NCBI GenBank assembly: GCA_964492335.1
Contig: CAZBJX010000005.1
Span: forward strand, 36,724 to 100,723
Reading direction: 5' to 3'
Length of the DNA stretch: 64,000 bases
Origin: JAFGCL01 sp964492335
GTDB taxonomy: Bacteria > Chloroflexota > Dehalococcoidia > UBA2247 > RBG-13-53-26
In this document: positions 56,195-64,000 of the stretch, piece after piece
Layout: the number at the start of each line of letters is the position of its first letter
Position numbering within the stretch: the first letter of the stretch is position 1
The notes under the pieces: generated by a model
Databases searched by the model: none
What the model was told of the DNA's origin: nothing
What the model saw: the letters and a program-made list of their open reading frames with translations, nothing else
Program-made: the position numbers and the translations under genes

Positions 56195-58516
56195 CTACCT
56201 CGATTCCTTCTCCCGCTGCGCCTTCTCCAGAGCGTCGAGGAACCAGTTTGGTGGGCGGGGCTGCTTCTGCCGCTCCGGGGGGCCGGCCGCCGGGCTCTGC
56301 GCCGGGGGCTGATTGCCGGGACCGGCCCCGGGTGCCGCCGCCCCGGCAGGGGCGGCCCCGGCGGGCCGGGGCTCCTGGCGCATGGAGAGGGAGATGCGCC
56401 GCCGCTCCCGGTCCACTTCCAGCACGGTGACGGTCACCCGCTGCTGCACCTTCACCACGTCGGTGGGAAGGCGCACGAAGCGGTCGGCCAGCTGGCTCAC
56501 GTGCACCAGGCCGTCCTGGTGCACCCCGATGTCGACGAAGGCGCCGAAGTTGGTGACGTTGGTGACAATGCCCGGGAGCTTCATCCCCGGCTGCAGGTCG
56601 TCGATGCTGCTGATGCCTTCGGCGAAGGAGAAGGCCTCGAACCGGACGCGCGGGTCGCGCCCCGGCCGGGCCAGCTCCGCCAGGATATCGTGAAGGGTGG
56701 GCAGCCCCACCGCGTTCGTGACGTACCTGGCCGGATCTATCCGGGCGCGGGCCCCGGGGTCCCGGACCAGGGTGGCCACGCCGCATCCGGCGTCGGCGGC
56801 CATGCGGTCCACGATGCCGTAGCTCTCCGGGTGCACGGCGCTGGCGTCGAGGGGGTTGGCGGCCTCGTGAATGCGCAGGAAACCGGCGCATTGCTCGAAG
56901 GCCTTCGGGCCCAGCCGGGGAACGTTCCTCAGCTCCTGCCGGCCCTGAAAGGGGCCGTTCTGATCACGGTAGGCGATGATGCTCCTGGCCAGCGCCGGGC
57001 CCAGCCCGGAGACATAGGTCAGCAGCTCCCGGCTGGCGGTGTTGACATCGACCCCGACCGCGTTGACGCAGCTGACCACCACGTCGGCCAGGCTCTGCTT
57101 CAGCCTGGCCGGCTCCACGTCGTGCTGGTACTGGCCAACGCCGATGGACCGGGGGTCGATCTTGACCAGCTCCGCCAGGGGGTCCATGAGGCGCCGCCCG
57201 ATGGACACGGAGCCCCGGACGGTCACGTCGTGGCCGGGGAATTCCTCTCGGGCGACGTCCGAGGCCGAGTAGACGGAGGCGCCGGCCTCGTTGACCAGCA
57301 CCACCGGGACCGACGGCGGGAGGCCGATGGCCCGCACCGCCGCCTCCGTCTCCCGGCTGGCGGTGCCGTTGCCGATGGCGATGGCTTCTATGGAGAACCG
57401 CTGCACCAGGTCGGCCACGGTTCGCCGGCCCTCATCGGCCAGCTTCTCCGACTGCGTCAGGAAGACGGTGGTATGGTGCACCAGCTTCCCCTGGCGGTCC
57501 AGGCAGACCAGCTTGCACCCGGTGCGGTAGCCGGGGTCCAGGGCCAGCACCGCCTTCTGCCCCAGGGGGGAGGCCATGAGGCACTCGCGCAGGTTCCGGG
57601 CGAAGACCCGGATGGCCTCGTCGTCAGCCCTCTCCTTGATCTCGCGCCGGATGTCGGTCTCGATCGACGGCGCCAGCAGCCGGGCGTAGCAGTCCCGCAG
57701 CGCCTCCGATACCTGGGCCGAGGCCGGGCCGTCCCCCTTCAGGTGGCGGCGGTCCAGGAGCGCGAGGGCCGCCTCCTCGTCGGGCCTGATGGCGAGCTTC
57801 AAGAAGCCTTCGGCCTCGCCGCGCAGCATGGCCAGCACCCGGTGCCCGGCGGCCCTGCCCGCCGGCTCCTCCCAGTCGAAGTAGTCCCGGTACTTGGCGC
57901 CCTCCTTCTCCTTGTCCCGGGCCACCCTGGACCTGAGGCGCCCGCTGCGGGCAAAGAGGCCCCGCATGAGGCGGCGCGTCTCGGCATCCTCGTTCACCCA
58001 CTCCGCCACGATGTCCCGCGCCCCGGCCAGGGCGTCGCCGGGCCCGGGCACCCCCGCCTCCTGGTCCACGAAGGCCGCGGCCTCGCTCTCCGGGTCGATG
58101 GCCGCATCCTGGTCCAGCAGCAGCCGGGCCAGGGGCTCCAGCCCTCGCTCTCGGGCCACACTGGCCCGGGTGCGGCGCCTGGGGCGGAAGGGCAGGTAGA
58201 TGTCTTCCAGGGATGACATGGTGGGCGCGCCGCCGATGGCGCTCCTGAGCTCATCCGTGAGCAGGCCGCGCTCCTCCAGGGACCGGAGAATGGCCTCGCG
58301 CCGCTGGTCCATCTCGGCCATCCGGGACAGGCGGTCGCGCACCGCAGTGATGGCCACCTCGTCCAGGGACCCCGTGGCCTCTTTGCGGTAGCGCGCGATG
58401 AAGGGGACGGTGGCCCCCTCCGCCAGGAGCGAAGCCACGGCCTGGACCCGCTCCGGCGGGATGGCCATCTCGGCGGCAATGGCGGCGCAGTGGGCCTCAG
58501 TCATAGTCCCGCTCAC
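56195..58516 (-). CDS. tex: Tex-like RNA-binding transcription accessory protein
   Basis: 773 residues starting at GTG 58516, overlapping the ychF-like stop (GTGA); ATG 58504 is also possible. The N-terminal helix-rich domain has ATVPFIARYRKEATGSLDE and PTMSSLEDIYLPFRPRRR. The YqgF-like domain contains VLALDPGYRTGCKLVCLDRQ. HhH region: SRELLTYVSGLGPALARSI. The S1 domain is near residue 650 (PGIVTNVTNFGAFVDIGVHQDGLVHVSQLADRFV). A Pro/Ala-rich tail follows. It should bind RNA and assist transcription. Confidence 0.95.
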   Translation of the reverse strand: MSGTMTEAHCAAIAAEMAIPPERVQAVASLLAEGATVPFIARYRKEATGSLDEVAITAVRDRLSRMAEMDQRREAILRSLEERGLLTDELRSAIGGAPTMSSLEDIYLPFRPRRRTRASVARERGLEPLARLLLDQDAAIDPESEAAAFVDQEAGVPGPGDALAGARDIVAEWVNEDAETRRLMRGLFARSGRLRSRVARDKEKEGAKYRDYFDWEEPAGRAAGHRVLAMLRGEAEGFLKLAIRPDEEAALALLDRRHLKGDGPASAQVSEALRDCYARLLAPSIETDIRREIKERADDEAIRVFARNLRECLMASPLGQKAVLALDPGYRTGCKLVCLDRQGKLVHHTTVFLTQSEKLADEGRRTVADLVQRFSIEAIAIGNGTASRETEAAVRAIGLPPSVPVVLVNEAGASVYSASDVAREEFPGHDVTVRGSVSIGRRLMDPLAELVKIDPRSIGVGQYQHDVEPARLKQSLADVVVSCVNAVGVDVNTASRELLTYVSGLGPALARSIIAYRDQNGPFQGRQELRNVPRLGPKAFEQCAGFLRIHEAANPLDASAVHPESYGIVDRMAADAGCGVATLVRDPGARARIDPARYVTNAVGLPTLHDILAELARPGRDPRVRFEAFSFAEGISSIDDLQPGMKLPGIVTNVTNFGAFVDIGVHQDGLVHVSQLADRFVRLPTDVVKVQQRVTVTVLEVDRERRRISLSMRQEPRPAGAAPAGAAAPGAGPGNQPPAQSPAAGPPERQKQPRPPNWFLDALEKAQREKESR

Positions 58517-59589
58517 TGGTTGAACAGCACCACCACGATGTCGCCATCCTGCACCTCGTAGGACCGCCCCTCGACGCGCTGCCTGCCGGCCCGGGCCACC
58601 GCCGCTTCGCTCCCCAGCTCGATGAGGTCGCCGCAGCGGATGACCTCCATCCGGATGAACCCCTCTTCCATGTCGGTGTGGATCCTGCCGGCCGCCGCCG
58701 GCGCCTTATCCCCCCGGCTGCAGGTCCAGACATGGACCTCCTTCGGCCCGGCGGTGAAGAAGTTCACCAGGCCCAGGGTGCGGTTGGCCGCCCGGAGCAG
58801 CCGCTCCATGGACGACTCAGGGAGCCCCAGCGCAGCCAGGAACTCCGGCCGGTCCGCCGGCTCCAGACGGCTGATCTCGGCTTCATCGCGGCCGCAGACG
58901 GTGACCACCTCCGCGCCCTCCGCCGCGGCGATGGCCTCGAGGGCCCGGACATGCCGGTTTCCGGCGCACTCCATGGACCTGATGTTGGCCACATAGACCA
59001 CGGGCTTGAGCGATACCAGATGGCACTCCCTGACATCCGCCAGGTCTCCGGGGGCCAGGCGCTGGCGCCGCGCGGGGACCCCCTGATCGAGCCCCTCCTT
59101 CACCCTGAGGCAGGCCGCCACATGGCGGCCCGCCTCGGAATCCGTGCGGGCCCTCCTGGCCAGCCGGTTGATCTTGTTGTCCAGCGTCTGGGCGTCGGCC
59201 ACCATCAGCTCCAGATCGAGGGTCTCCACGTCGCGGGCCGGGCCGATCGTGCTGTGGGCGAAGGGGACCGAACTATCTTCGAAGCAGCGCACCACGTGCA
59301 GCAGCGCATCCACGTCCTTGAGGTGGGCCAGCAGCCTCATACCCCGCCCGTCACCCGCCGTCGACCCCGACGTCAGCCCGGGGATATCCACCACTTCCAG
59401 GACAGCCGGCGCTATCCTGGGAGGCTGATAGATGGCGGCTAGCGCGGCGATGCGGCGGTCGGGAATGCCGACCGCCGCCCGGTGCGGCTCCGGGCCGCCG
59501 TACCCGCTCGCGCCTGCAGCCGTGATGGCGTTGAAGATGGTGGTCTTGCCGCAGGACGCCAGGCCGACCAGCCCGCACTTGAGTGCCGT
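58513..59589 (-). CDS. ychF: YchF-like OBG-family ATPase, probable ACG start
   Basis: 358 residues if it begins at ACG 59589, matching the family length (about 360) and its start consensus, (M)ALKCGLVGL. In frame upstream are AAG GAA CCC GAA and then the stop TGA, so no ATG/GTG/TTG can be used, and AAAGGAA is the ribosome-binding site. P-loop GLASCGKTT replaces the usual GLPNVGKST. VVDIPGLTSGSTAGDGRGMRLLAHL is intact. G4, normally NVxE, reads NIRSMEC, and G5 is CGRDE. The C-terminal TGS domain is seen in LVNFFTAGPKEVHVWTCSRG. It may be a divergent paralogue. Confidence 0.82.
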   Translation of the reverse strand, partial: TALKCGLVGLASCGKTTIFNAITAAGASGYGGPEPHRAAVGIPDRRIAALAAIYQPPRIAPAVLEVVDIPGLTSGSTAGDGRGMRLLAHLKDVDALLHVVRCFEDSSVPFAHSTIGPARDVETLDLELMVADAQTLDNKINRLARRARTDSEAGRHVAACLRVKEGLDQGVPARRQRLAPGDLADVRECHLVSLKPVVYVANIRSMECAGNRHVRALEAIAAAEGAEVVTVCGRDEAEISRLEPADRPEFLAALGLPESSMERLLRAANRTLGLVNFFTAGPKEVHVWTCSRGDKAPAAAGRIHTDMEEGFIRMEVIRCGDLIELGSEAAVARAGRQRVEGRSYEVQDGDIVVVLFNQ

Positions 59590-59661
59590 TTCGGGTTCCT
59601 TTCAGCGGTCGGGCGAAGCGGCATAAGCTTGCGCCCTGAAGTTATCATTACCGCCATCACA

Positions 59662-59690
59662 ATTCTAGCCCATCGGCGGCGGGTACTCAA
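59662..59690 (-). promoter_or_regulatory. Promoter of the ychF-tex-radical SAM operon
   Basis: Minus strand TTGAGT (59690-59685), 17-bp spacer, TAGAAT (59667-59662). The leader is about 65 nt to the ACG at 59589. Confidence 0.55.
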
Positions 59691-59773
59691 TCGGCGCCCG
59701 CCGCAGGGCAGCCAGGCCGCGGGCCGGGCACTAGTGACGCCAGGTACCGGCGGGCCTCGCCGCCCGCCGGCCC

Positions 59774-61417
59774 CTATTCCGGCTGCCGGCCGGCGGCGTA
59801 CGCCCCCGCCCGGCGGCCGGCGAAGATGCAGTCGGCGATGGATGTGCCGCTGGCGAAGTAGCTGTTGGAGCAGAGCCCGATGGCGTTGCGCCCCGCGGCG
59901 TACAGCCCTTCGATGCGGGAGCCGTCCGCCCGCTTCACCTCTCCCGTGTCCTCATCCACCACCAGGCCGCCCAGGGTAATGGCGGCGGTCGGCAGGCCGA
60001 ACTTGGTCAGTATGTCGGCGAAGCACTTCAGCCCCACATCCACGGCGTAGAACGGCGCCGTCTCCTGCGGGACGAAGCGCTTGGGGTACTTCCCGAGGAC
60101 GTCGGGCTGGCCGGCCCTGGCCCTGTCGTTGTACTCCTTCAGGGTCGCCTCGAGGCCCGCCGGGTCCACCTTGATCCTGCCGGCCAGGTCCGCCAGCGAG
60201 CCAGCCTTCTTGCGGCTGAGGCGCACCATGGGGATCTGGGTCAGCTTCTGGAAGGTGGCCAGCTGGTACTTGAGCTGCTGCTTGGCTTCCTCGTAGGTCT
60301 TGGAGTCGAAGACCAGCTGGGCGAAGCCGCCCGCCTTCGATACAATGATGGCGCCCTGCTTGCCGCCGTAGAGGTCCTCGCTGCAGATCCGCTTTCCCTG
60401 GCGGTCCACCAGGACGCCCTGCATCAGGGCCTCGGGGGGAAGGTAGAAGCCCCAGGCCGACATCTTGTCCATGCAGGCGGTGGCCCCGCCGACGCTCTCA
60501 CCCAGGGCGATCCCGGAGCCATCGTCGGCATAGGTGCCCAGGGGGAGGCACTTGGAGTAGGCCGTGTTGCACTGGCAGACCCGCTTCTTGTTGAAGATGA
60601 ACCCGCCGGCGCACAGGATGACGCCCTTGCGCGCCCGGGCGCGGTAGGGGCGGGCGCGCACCGCGGCAATCGCCCTGGTCAGCAGATTGAGCAGGCTGGC
60701 GACCGGAGGCATGTAGGTGGAGAGCTTGGCGTTGGTCCAGGTGATTGCCCCGTGCAGGGGGCGCAGAATGACCGATCCGGGCGGTATGGAGCGCCCCTCG
60801 ACACCGATGACCCGGCCATCCCCGTCCTGCACCAGCCGGGTTATCCGGGTCTGGCAACGGACCTGGATATTGTTGTTGCTGCGGACAGTCTTCTCAATGC
60901 CGTGGAAGAGGGTCAGGCCGGAGATGCCCGGCCCTTTGGCCCGGTGGCCGCGGGGCGCCGCCCGGGCAATGGCCTTGGAGAGCTCGTTGTTCTCGCTGCC
61001 GGAGAAGTACAGGTAGTAGTCGTCCGTGGGATAGGAGGTCTTGAACGGGCACAGCGACCCCTCGAAGGGGACACCGGCATCCGCCAGCCACTGGATGTCG
61101 GCCGCCGAGCTCTCGCAGAAGCGGCGCAGGGTCTGGTCGGACATGACCCCCTCGCCGATCTCGGACTTGAGGTACTTGTACATCTCCTCCGGCGTGTCGT
61201 CGAACCCGGCCGCCTTCTGGTACGGCGTTCCGCCCCCGGCGTAGATGATGGCGCCGCTGGCGGCCGTGGCCCCGCCGCCGTGCATGGCATCCAGCAGCAG
61301 CACCGAGGCGCCCTTCTGGGCCGCCTCCAGCGCGGCGCATGCCCCCGCCGCACCGAAGCCGACCACGATAACATCGACGTCTGCATCCCAATTGCCATTC
61401 GCCTGTGTGTGCGCCAT
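59774..61417 (-). CDS. FAD-dependent oxidoreductase (fumarate reductase / 3-ketosteroid dehydrogenase-like)
   Basis: 547 residues from ATG 61417. Rossmann FAD motif VIVVGFGAAGACAALEAAQ near residue 15, GGGATAASGAIIYAGGGTPY, GVILCAGGFIFNKKR, and the C-terminal LYAAGRNAIGLCSNSYFASG with ADCIFAGRRAG. This is the FAD-binding_2 family, which includes fumarate reductases, urocanate reductase and 3-ketosteroid delta-1-dehydrogenase. The Asn-Ser-Tyr motif near the end fits the KstD-like branch. No heme or flavin-transferase tag sequence is present. It is monocistronic with its own promoter. Confidence 0.82.
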   Translation of the reverse strand: MAHTQANGNWDADVDVIVVGFGAAGACAALEAAQKGASVLLLDAMHGGGATAASGAIIYAGGGTPYQKAAGFDDTPEEMYKYLKSEIGEGVMSDQTLRRFCESSAADIQWLADAGVPFEGSLCPFKTSYPTDDYYLYFSGSENNELSKAIARAAPRGHRAKGPGISGLTLFHGIEKTVRSNNNIQVRCQTRITRLVQDGDGRVIGVEGRSIPPGSVILRPLHGAITWTNAKLSTYMPPVASLLNLLTRAIAAVRARPYRARARKGVILCAGGFIFNKKRVCQCNTAYSKCLPLGTYADDGSGIALGESVGGATACMDKMSAWGFYLPPEALMQGVLVDRQGKRICSEDLYGGKQGAIIVSKAGGFAQLVFDSKTYEEAKQQLKYQLATFQKLTQIPMVRLSRKKAGSLADLAGRIKVDPAGLEATLKEYNDRARAGQPDVLGKYPKRFVPQETAPFYAVDVGLKCFADILTKFGLPTAAITLGGLVVDEDTGEVKRADGSRIEGLYAAGRNAIGLCSNSYFASGTSIADCIFAGRRAGAYAAGRQPE

Positions 61418-61540
61418 TTCCGTCAGCGACTCCTTTCTGCTTCTGCAGTCTCGCTCCGGGCGGGCGCTGCCCGGTCCGCTCCGCCACCGGCCGCACGCGC
61501 GGCCCGGCAGGAAGGGCGGGCTGGTACCCCCCGAAAGGCG

Positions 61541-61570
61541 AGAATACCAAGGGAACAGGGGGGCCGTCAA
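61541..61570 (-). promoter_or_regulatory. Promoter of the FAD oxidoreductase gene
   Basis: Minus strand TTGACG (61570-61565), 18-bp spacer, TATTCT (61546-61541), giving a leader of about 115 nt. Confidence 0.5.
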
Positions 61571-61682
61571 ACCTGCCGCGCCGTTGCCGGAAGTTGCCCG
61601 ACTTGTCCGGGCGGGGTGGGAGGAGGGCGCGGGACCGGCCGTGCTGGCGCTTCCGCATTGGAGTTCCGCCGACGCGGGCGCA

Positions 61683-63662
61683 TCACGCCAGCCTGACCAG
61701 CGAGTAGCCCACGCTGGGCTTGGTGAGTATCAGCCTGGGATCGCCCGGGGACGGCTGCAGCTTCTGGCGCAGTTGCCTGATGTAGGTCCGCAGGGTGACC
61801 AGCGCCCCGGGATAGTCCTCATCCCCCCACACTGCCTCGGCCAGGCGGCCGTAGGTCACCACCCGGCCCGCATTGAGCATGAGCTGCCTCATGATGTGCC
61901 CTTCGACCACGGTGAGGCTGATCTCCCGGGGGCCGTAGGCCAGCTCGAAGGTGGCCGGGTCCAGGCGCAGGGGACCGTAGACGATGGGGGCGCCCTCCTC
62001 CGTAGGCGCCTGCCGCCGCAGCTGCACCTTCAGCCGGGCCACCAGCTCCCTGGTCTTGAAGGGCTTGGTGACGTAGTCATTGGCGCCCAGGGTGAGGGCC
62101 CGGGTGATGTCCTGCTCCTCCTGCCTCACCGTCAGCACCAGGACCGGCACGGAGGAGAAGAGCCTTATCTCCCGCAGCACATCCAGGCCGTCCTTGTCCG
62201 GCAGGCCCAGGTCCAGGATGACAACGTCCGGGTGATCGGTCCCCACCAGGTCCACGCCCTCCTCCCCCATCCTGGTGGCCAGCAGCGCCGCGTGGGGCCA
62301 TTCGGCCTCCAGCGCCAGCGCGATGGAGCTCACGATCTGGGGGTCGTCTTCGATAATGAGCACCTTCCACAGCTTGCCCGGCGTGTCGGCCGGGGCCGGC
62401 AGGGCGCCGCCGGCCTCCACGGGAAGCGAAAACCCGAAGGTGGCCCCTTTGCCCAGCCGGCTGCGCACCCAGACCTGGCCGTCGTGGAGGTCGATGAACA
62501 TTTTGCACAGGGCCAGCCCCAGGCCCATGCCGTAGGGCCGAATCCGCAATCCCCCCTCGGGACGGCGGTAGGGCTCGAAGATGTGCTTCTTATCCATCTC
62601 CGACACGCCCGGCCCGGTGTCCTTCACCTCCACCACGACGCTGGACCCGTGGTAACCCGCCGTGAGGGTGACCTTCCCCCCCCTGGGGGTGAACTTGATG
62701 GCATTGTGCATCAGGTTGGTGAGCACCTGCTCCAGGCGGGTGGCATCGGCGCGCACCTTGGGCAGGTTCGGAGGCAACTGCGCCGAGAGCGACAGCCCGT
62801 TGGCCAGGGCCAGCGGGGTCATGATGTCCGCCACGGCCCTCAGCATGGGCCGCAGGTCCGTTGACTCCAGCCGCAGGTGGAGCATGCCCACCTCGCCGCG
62901 GGAGAGGTCCAGGAGCTCGTCCACCCTCTTGTCCAGGGCGGCAGCGCCCTGGGCCACGTTCCGCGCCAGCTTCTGCAGCCGCGCGTCAGCCAGCTCGCTG
63001 GTGAGGGTCTCCACGGAGGCCAGCACGGGGGTGAGCGGGGTCTTCAACTCGTGGGCCACCGCCCTCATGAACTCCAGCCTCCTCTTCATCTCGGCCTCTA
63101 TCTGCTGCCGCGCCTTCCTCTCCTCGGCATACAGCTCCCGGAGCCGCTGCTCAGCCTTCTTGCGGTCGGAGATGTCCCGGATCACCACCACCATCCCCCA
63201 CACCTGGCCGTCGCCCCGGAGCGCGCCGGCGCTGACCTCCGTGTATACGGGAGTGCCGTCCCCCCGCAGCAGTTCCACCTCCGCCAGCGGGGGCCTCTCC
63301 TGTTGCATCAGGGCTGCCAGGTCGTGGAACCAGACCTCCTTTTCCTGCAGGCTCTGGCTGCCGAAGATGTCCACATCGACGAAGCGCCGCCCCAGGATCT
63401 CCCGGCCGCCATATATCTCCCCCACCTTGCTGTTCATGTAGATCACGGTGCCGCTCAGGTCCACCACCAGGATGGCATCGCCCGCGCCGTCGAGGACCTC
63501 GGCCAGCTGCTCCAGCGAGAGGCCGGGGGCCGTGGCAGCCCACACCTCCCCGGGCCTGGCCCCGTACTTCGCCAGCAGCGTCCGCATGCGGGCGTTCTCC
63601 GCCCGCATCCCCACCAGCTCAGCGAGGACGTCGCCGTGCGTCCTGGCCCCTCGTTTCCTCAT
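61683..63662 (-). CDS. One-protein two-component system: PAS-histidine kinase-receiver-winged helix
   Basis: 659 residues. PAS domain about 50-165 (LDGAGDAILVVDLSGTVIYM). HisKA: EFMRAVAHELKTPLTP with His204. HATPase: LMHNAIKFTPRGGK (N-box), VKDTGPGVSE, and GMGLGLALCK. Receiver from about residue 433: LIIEDDPQIVSS, phosphoacceptor Asp484 in VVILDLGLPDKDG, and TKPFKTREL. OmpR/KdpE-type winged helix from about 560 to the end (LRLDPATFELAYG, TLRTYIRQLRQKLQ, LTKPSVGYSLV). So sensor, receiver and DNA-binding output are one chain. Signal is unknown; there is no membrane segment. Confidence 0.9.
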   Translation of the reverse strand: MRKRGARTHGDVLAELVGMRAENARMRTLLAKYGARPGEVWAATAPGLSLEQLAEVLDGAGDAILVVDLSGTVIYMNSKVGEIYGGREILGRRFVDVDIFGSQSLQEKEVWFHDLAALMQQERPPLAEVELLRGDGTPVYTEVSAGALRGDGQVWGMVVVIRDISDRKKAEQRLRELYAEERKARQQIEAEMKRRLEFMRAVAHELKTPLTPVLASVETLTSELADARLQKLARNVAQGAAALDKRVDELLDLSRGEVGMLHLRLESTDLRPMLRAVADIMTPLALANGLSLSAQLPPNLPKVRADATRLEQVLTNLMHNAIKFTPRGGKVTLTAGYHGSSVVVEVKDTGPGVSEMDKKHIFEPYRRPEGGLRIRPYGMGLGLALCKMFIDLHDGQVWVRSRLGKGATFGFSLPVEAGGALPAPADTPGKLWKVLIIEDDPQIVSSIALALEAEWPHAALLATRMGEEGVDLVGTDHPDVVILDLGLPDKDGLDVLREIRLFSSVPVLVLTVRQEEQDITRALTLGANDYVTKPFKTRELVARLKVQLRRQAPTEEGAPIVYGPLRLDPATFELAYGPREISLTVVEGHIMRQLMLNAGRVVTYGRLAEAVWGDEDYPGALVTLRTYIRQLRQKLQPSPGDPRLILTKPSVGYSLVRLA

Positions 63663-63670
63663 GGCCCATG

Positions 63671-63676
63671 ATTATA
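63671..63676 (-). promoter_or_regulatory. -10 box of the fused kinase-regulator gene
   Basis: Minus strand TATAAT (63676-63671), 8 bp before the ATG at 63662 with no ribosome-binding site. Suggests a leaderless message; no clear -35 is seen. Confidence 0.5.
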
Positions 63677-63900
63677 CACTCATATCCTGCTCATTTCATC
63701 ATCATGTTCTAGTCATTGGCCCGTGGTTTGATGCATTCAGGGGACTGGCGTCCGCGGGAGATGCGCCTCTCGAGGGGCAGGTTGACCGCGCCGCCACATC
63801 AGTTGCACAGGGGGGTATCCGGGCCGCAATCGCGTCTGAGGCGGGAGCCTCGAGCTTGCTATGCAGGGGGACCCGACAAATCCATTCTTTAGGAGGGACT

Positions 63901-64000
63901 ATGGCCCAGAAGTTCGACATGATCATCGTGGGAGGCGGCCCCAATGGGCTGACCATCGCCTCGTACCTGGCGAAGGCCGGGCAGAAGTGCCTGCTGCTGG
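63901..64000 (+). CDS. FAD/NAD(P)-dependent oxidoreductase, N-terminus only
   Basis: Starts at ATG 63901 after AGGAGGGACT, a strong ribosome-binding site, and runs past the right edge. Only 33 residues are visible: MAQKFDMIIVGGGPNGLTIA and YLAKAGQKCLLL, the dinucleotide-binding motif GxGxxG as GGGPNG with the next Ala-rich helix. The PNG in this place is common in phytoene desaturase-like and related amine-oxidase-type flavoproteins. The actual substrate cannot be told. Confidence 0.7.
   Translation, partial: MAQKFDMIIVGGGPNGLTIASYLAKAGQKCLLL

Noticed and set aside
56501..58216. 571-residue plus-strand frame inside tex
   Set aside because: Antisense to tex with no recognisable domains.
59439..59690. 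Alternative start of the ychF-like gene at an ATG in another frame
   Set aside because: The frame is not the one with the P-loop and family start; it would need a frameshift.

Overview
The window is about 64 kb of gene-dense, GC-rich bacterial DNA (roughly two-thirds G+C by eye). I see no IS element, phage, CRISPR array or rRNA. The mix suggests a chromosomal segment of a Chloroflexota bacterium, possibly Dehalococcoidia: several acyl-CoA dehydrogenases, an SCP2-type thiolase with a DUF35 partner, a very large BadF/HgdC-type activator fusion, a 2-oxoacid:ferredoxin oxidoreductase operon, a MalT-type LuxR regulator and tRNA genes mostly lacking an encoded CCA. The taxonomic guess rests on gene content only and is low to moderate in confidence.

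Layout. 1-8.5 kb (+): one tightly overlapping operon with the end of alaS, ruvX, aroE, a DUF2007 gene, aroC, a TIM-barrel gene, an aroK-aroB fusion, hslV without hslU, an acyl-CoA dehydrogenase and tgt. 8.4-11.5 kb: ROK sugar kinase, deacetylase-family gene and PHP phosphoesterase. 11.7-18.4 kb: fatty acid or steroid-type beta-oxidation genes (MFE-2-like SDR; a minus-strand operon with a flavin reductase-like protein, two acyl-CoA dehydrogenases, DUF35, Ltp2-like thiolase and a MaoC-like hot-dog protein), plus a short DnaJ. 18.6-27.7 kb: MBL hydrolase, a 47-residue membrane protein, malQ, an asparagine-synthetase-like protein, SDR, PAC2 protein, NAD kinase, GNAT and Nudix hydrolase. 27.7-31.9 kb: a 1389-residue dehydratase-activator fusion. 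32-35.7 kb: a small glycan/methyl-transfer cluster. 35.7-39 kb (-): universal stress protein, two TrkA-type proteins, pheA and a methyltransferase. 39-42.8 kb: a truncated hydrolase, a tiny gene, a V4R-like protein and an ABC-2 exporter. 43.1-49.2 kb (-): porG-D-A-B, then NuoE/NuoF/HoxU-like diaphorase genes. 49.3-54.7 kb (+): two tRNAs, a MalT/LuxR regulator and an HD-GYP protein. 54.7-64 kb: B12-type radical SAM protein, tex, ychF-like ATPase, KstD-like flavoprotein, a histidine kinase fused to a receiver and DNA-binding domain, and the start of another flavoprotein.

How the parts fit. The beta-oxidation genes would release acetyl- or propionyl-CoA and reducing equivalents. The por/nuo operon would link 2-oxoacid oxidation to NAD(H). 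The first operon supplies chorismate, and pheA takes it towards phenylalanine. Promoters of the form TTGxxx-17/18-TAnnnT are readily seen, and four of them sit so close to the start codon that leaderless transcripts are likely. Two genes (ychF-like and a 59-residue protein) appear to start at ACG and one (radical SAM) at CTG. The ychF case is strongly supported by an in-frame stop just upstream. The most interesting items are the igr-like operon with two acyl-CoA dehydrogenases lacking the standard catalytic Glu, the por-nuoEF-hoxU fused operon, the non-AUG starts, the four-cysteine activator fusion and the one-protein two-component regulator.
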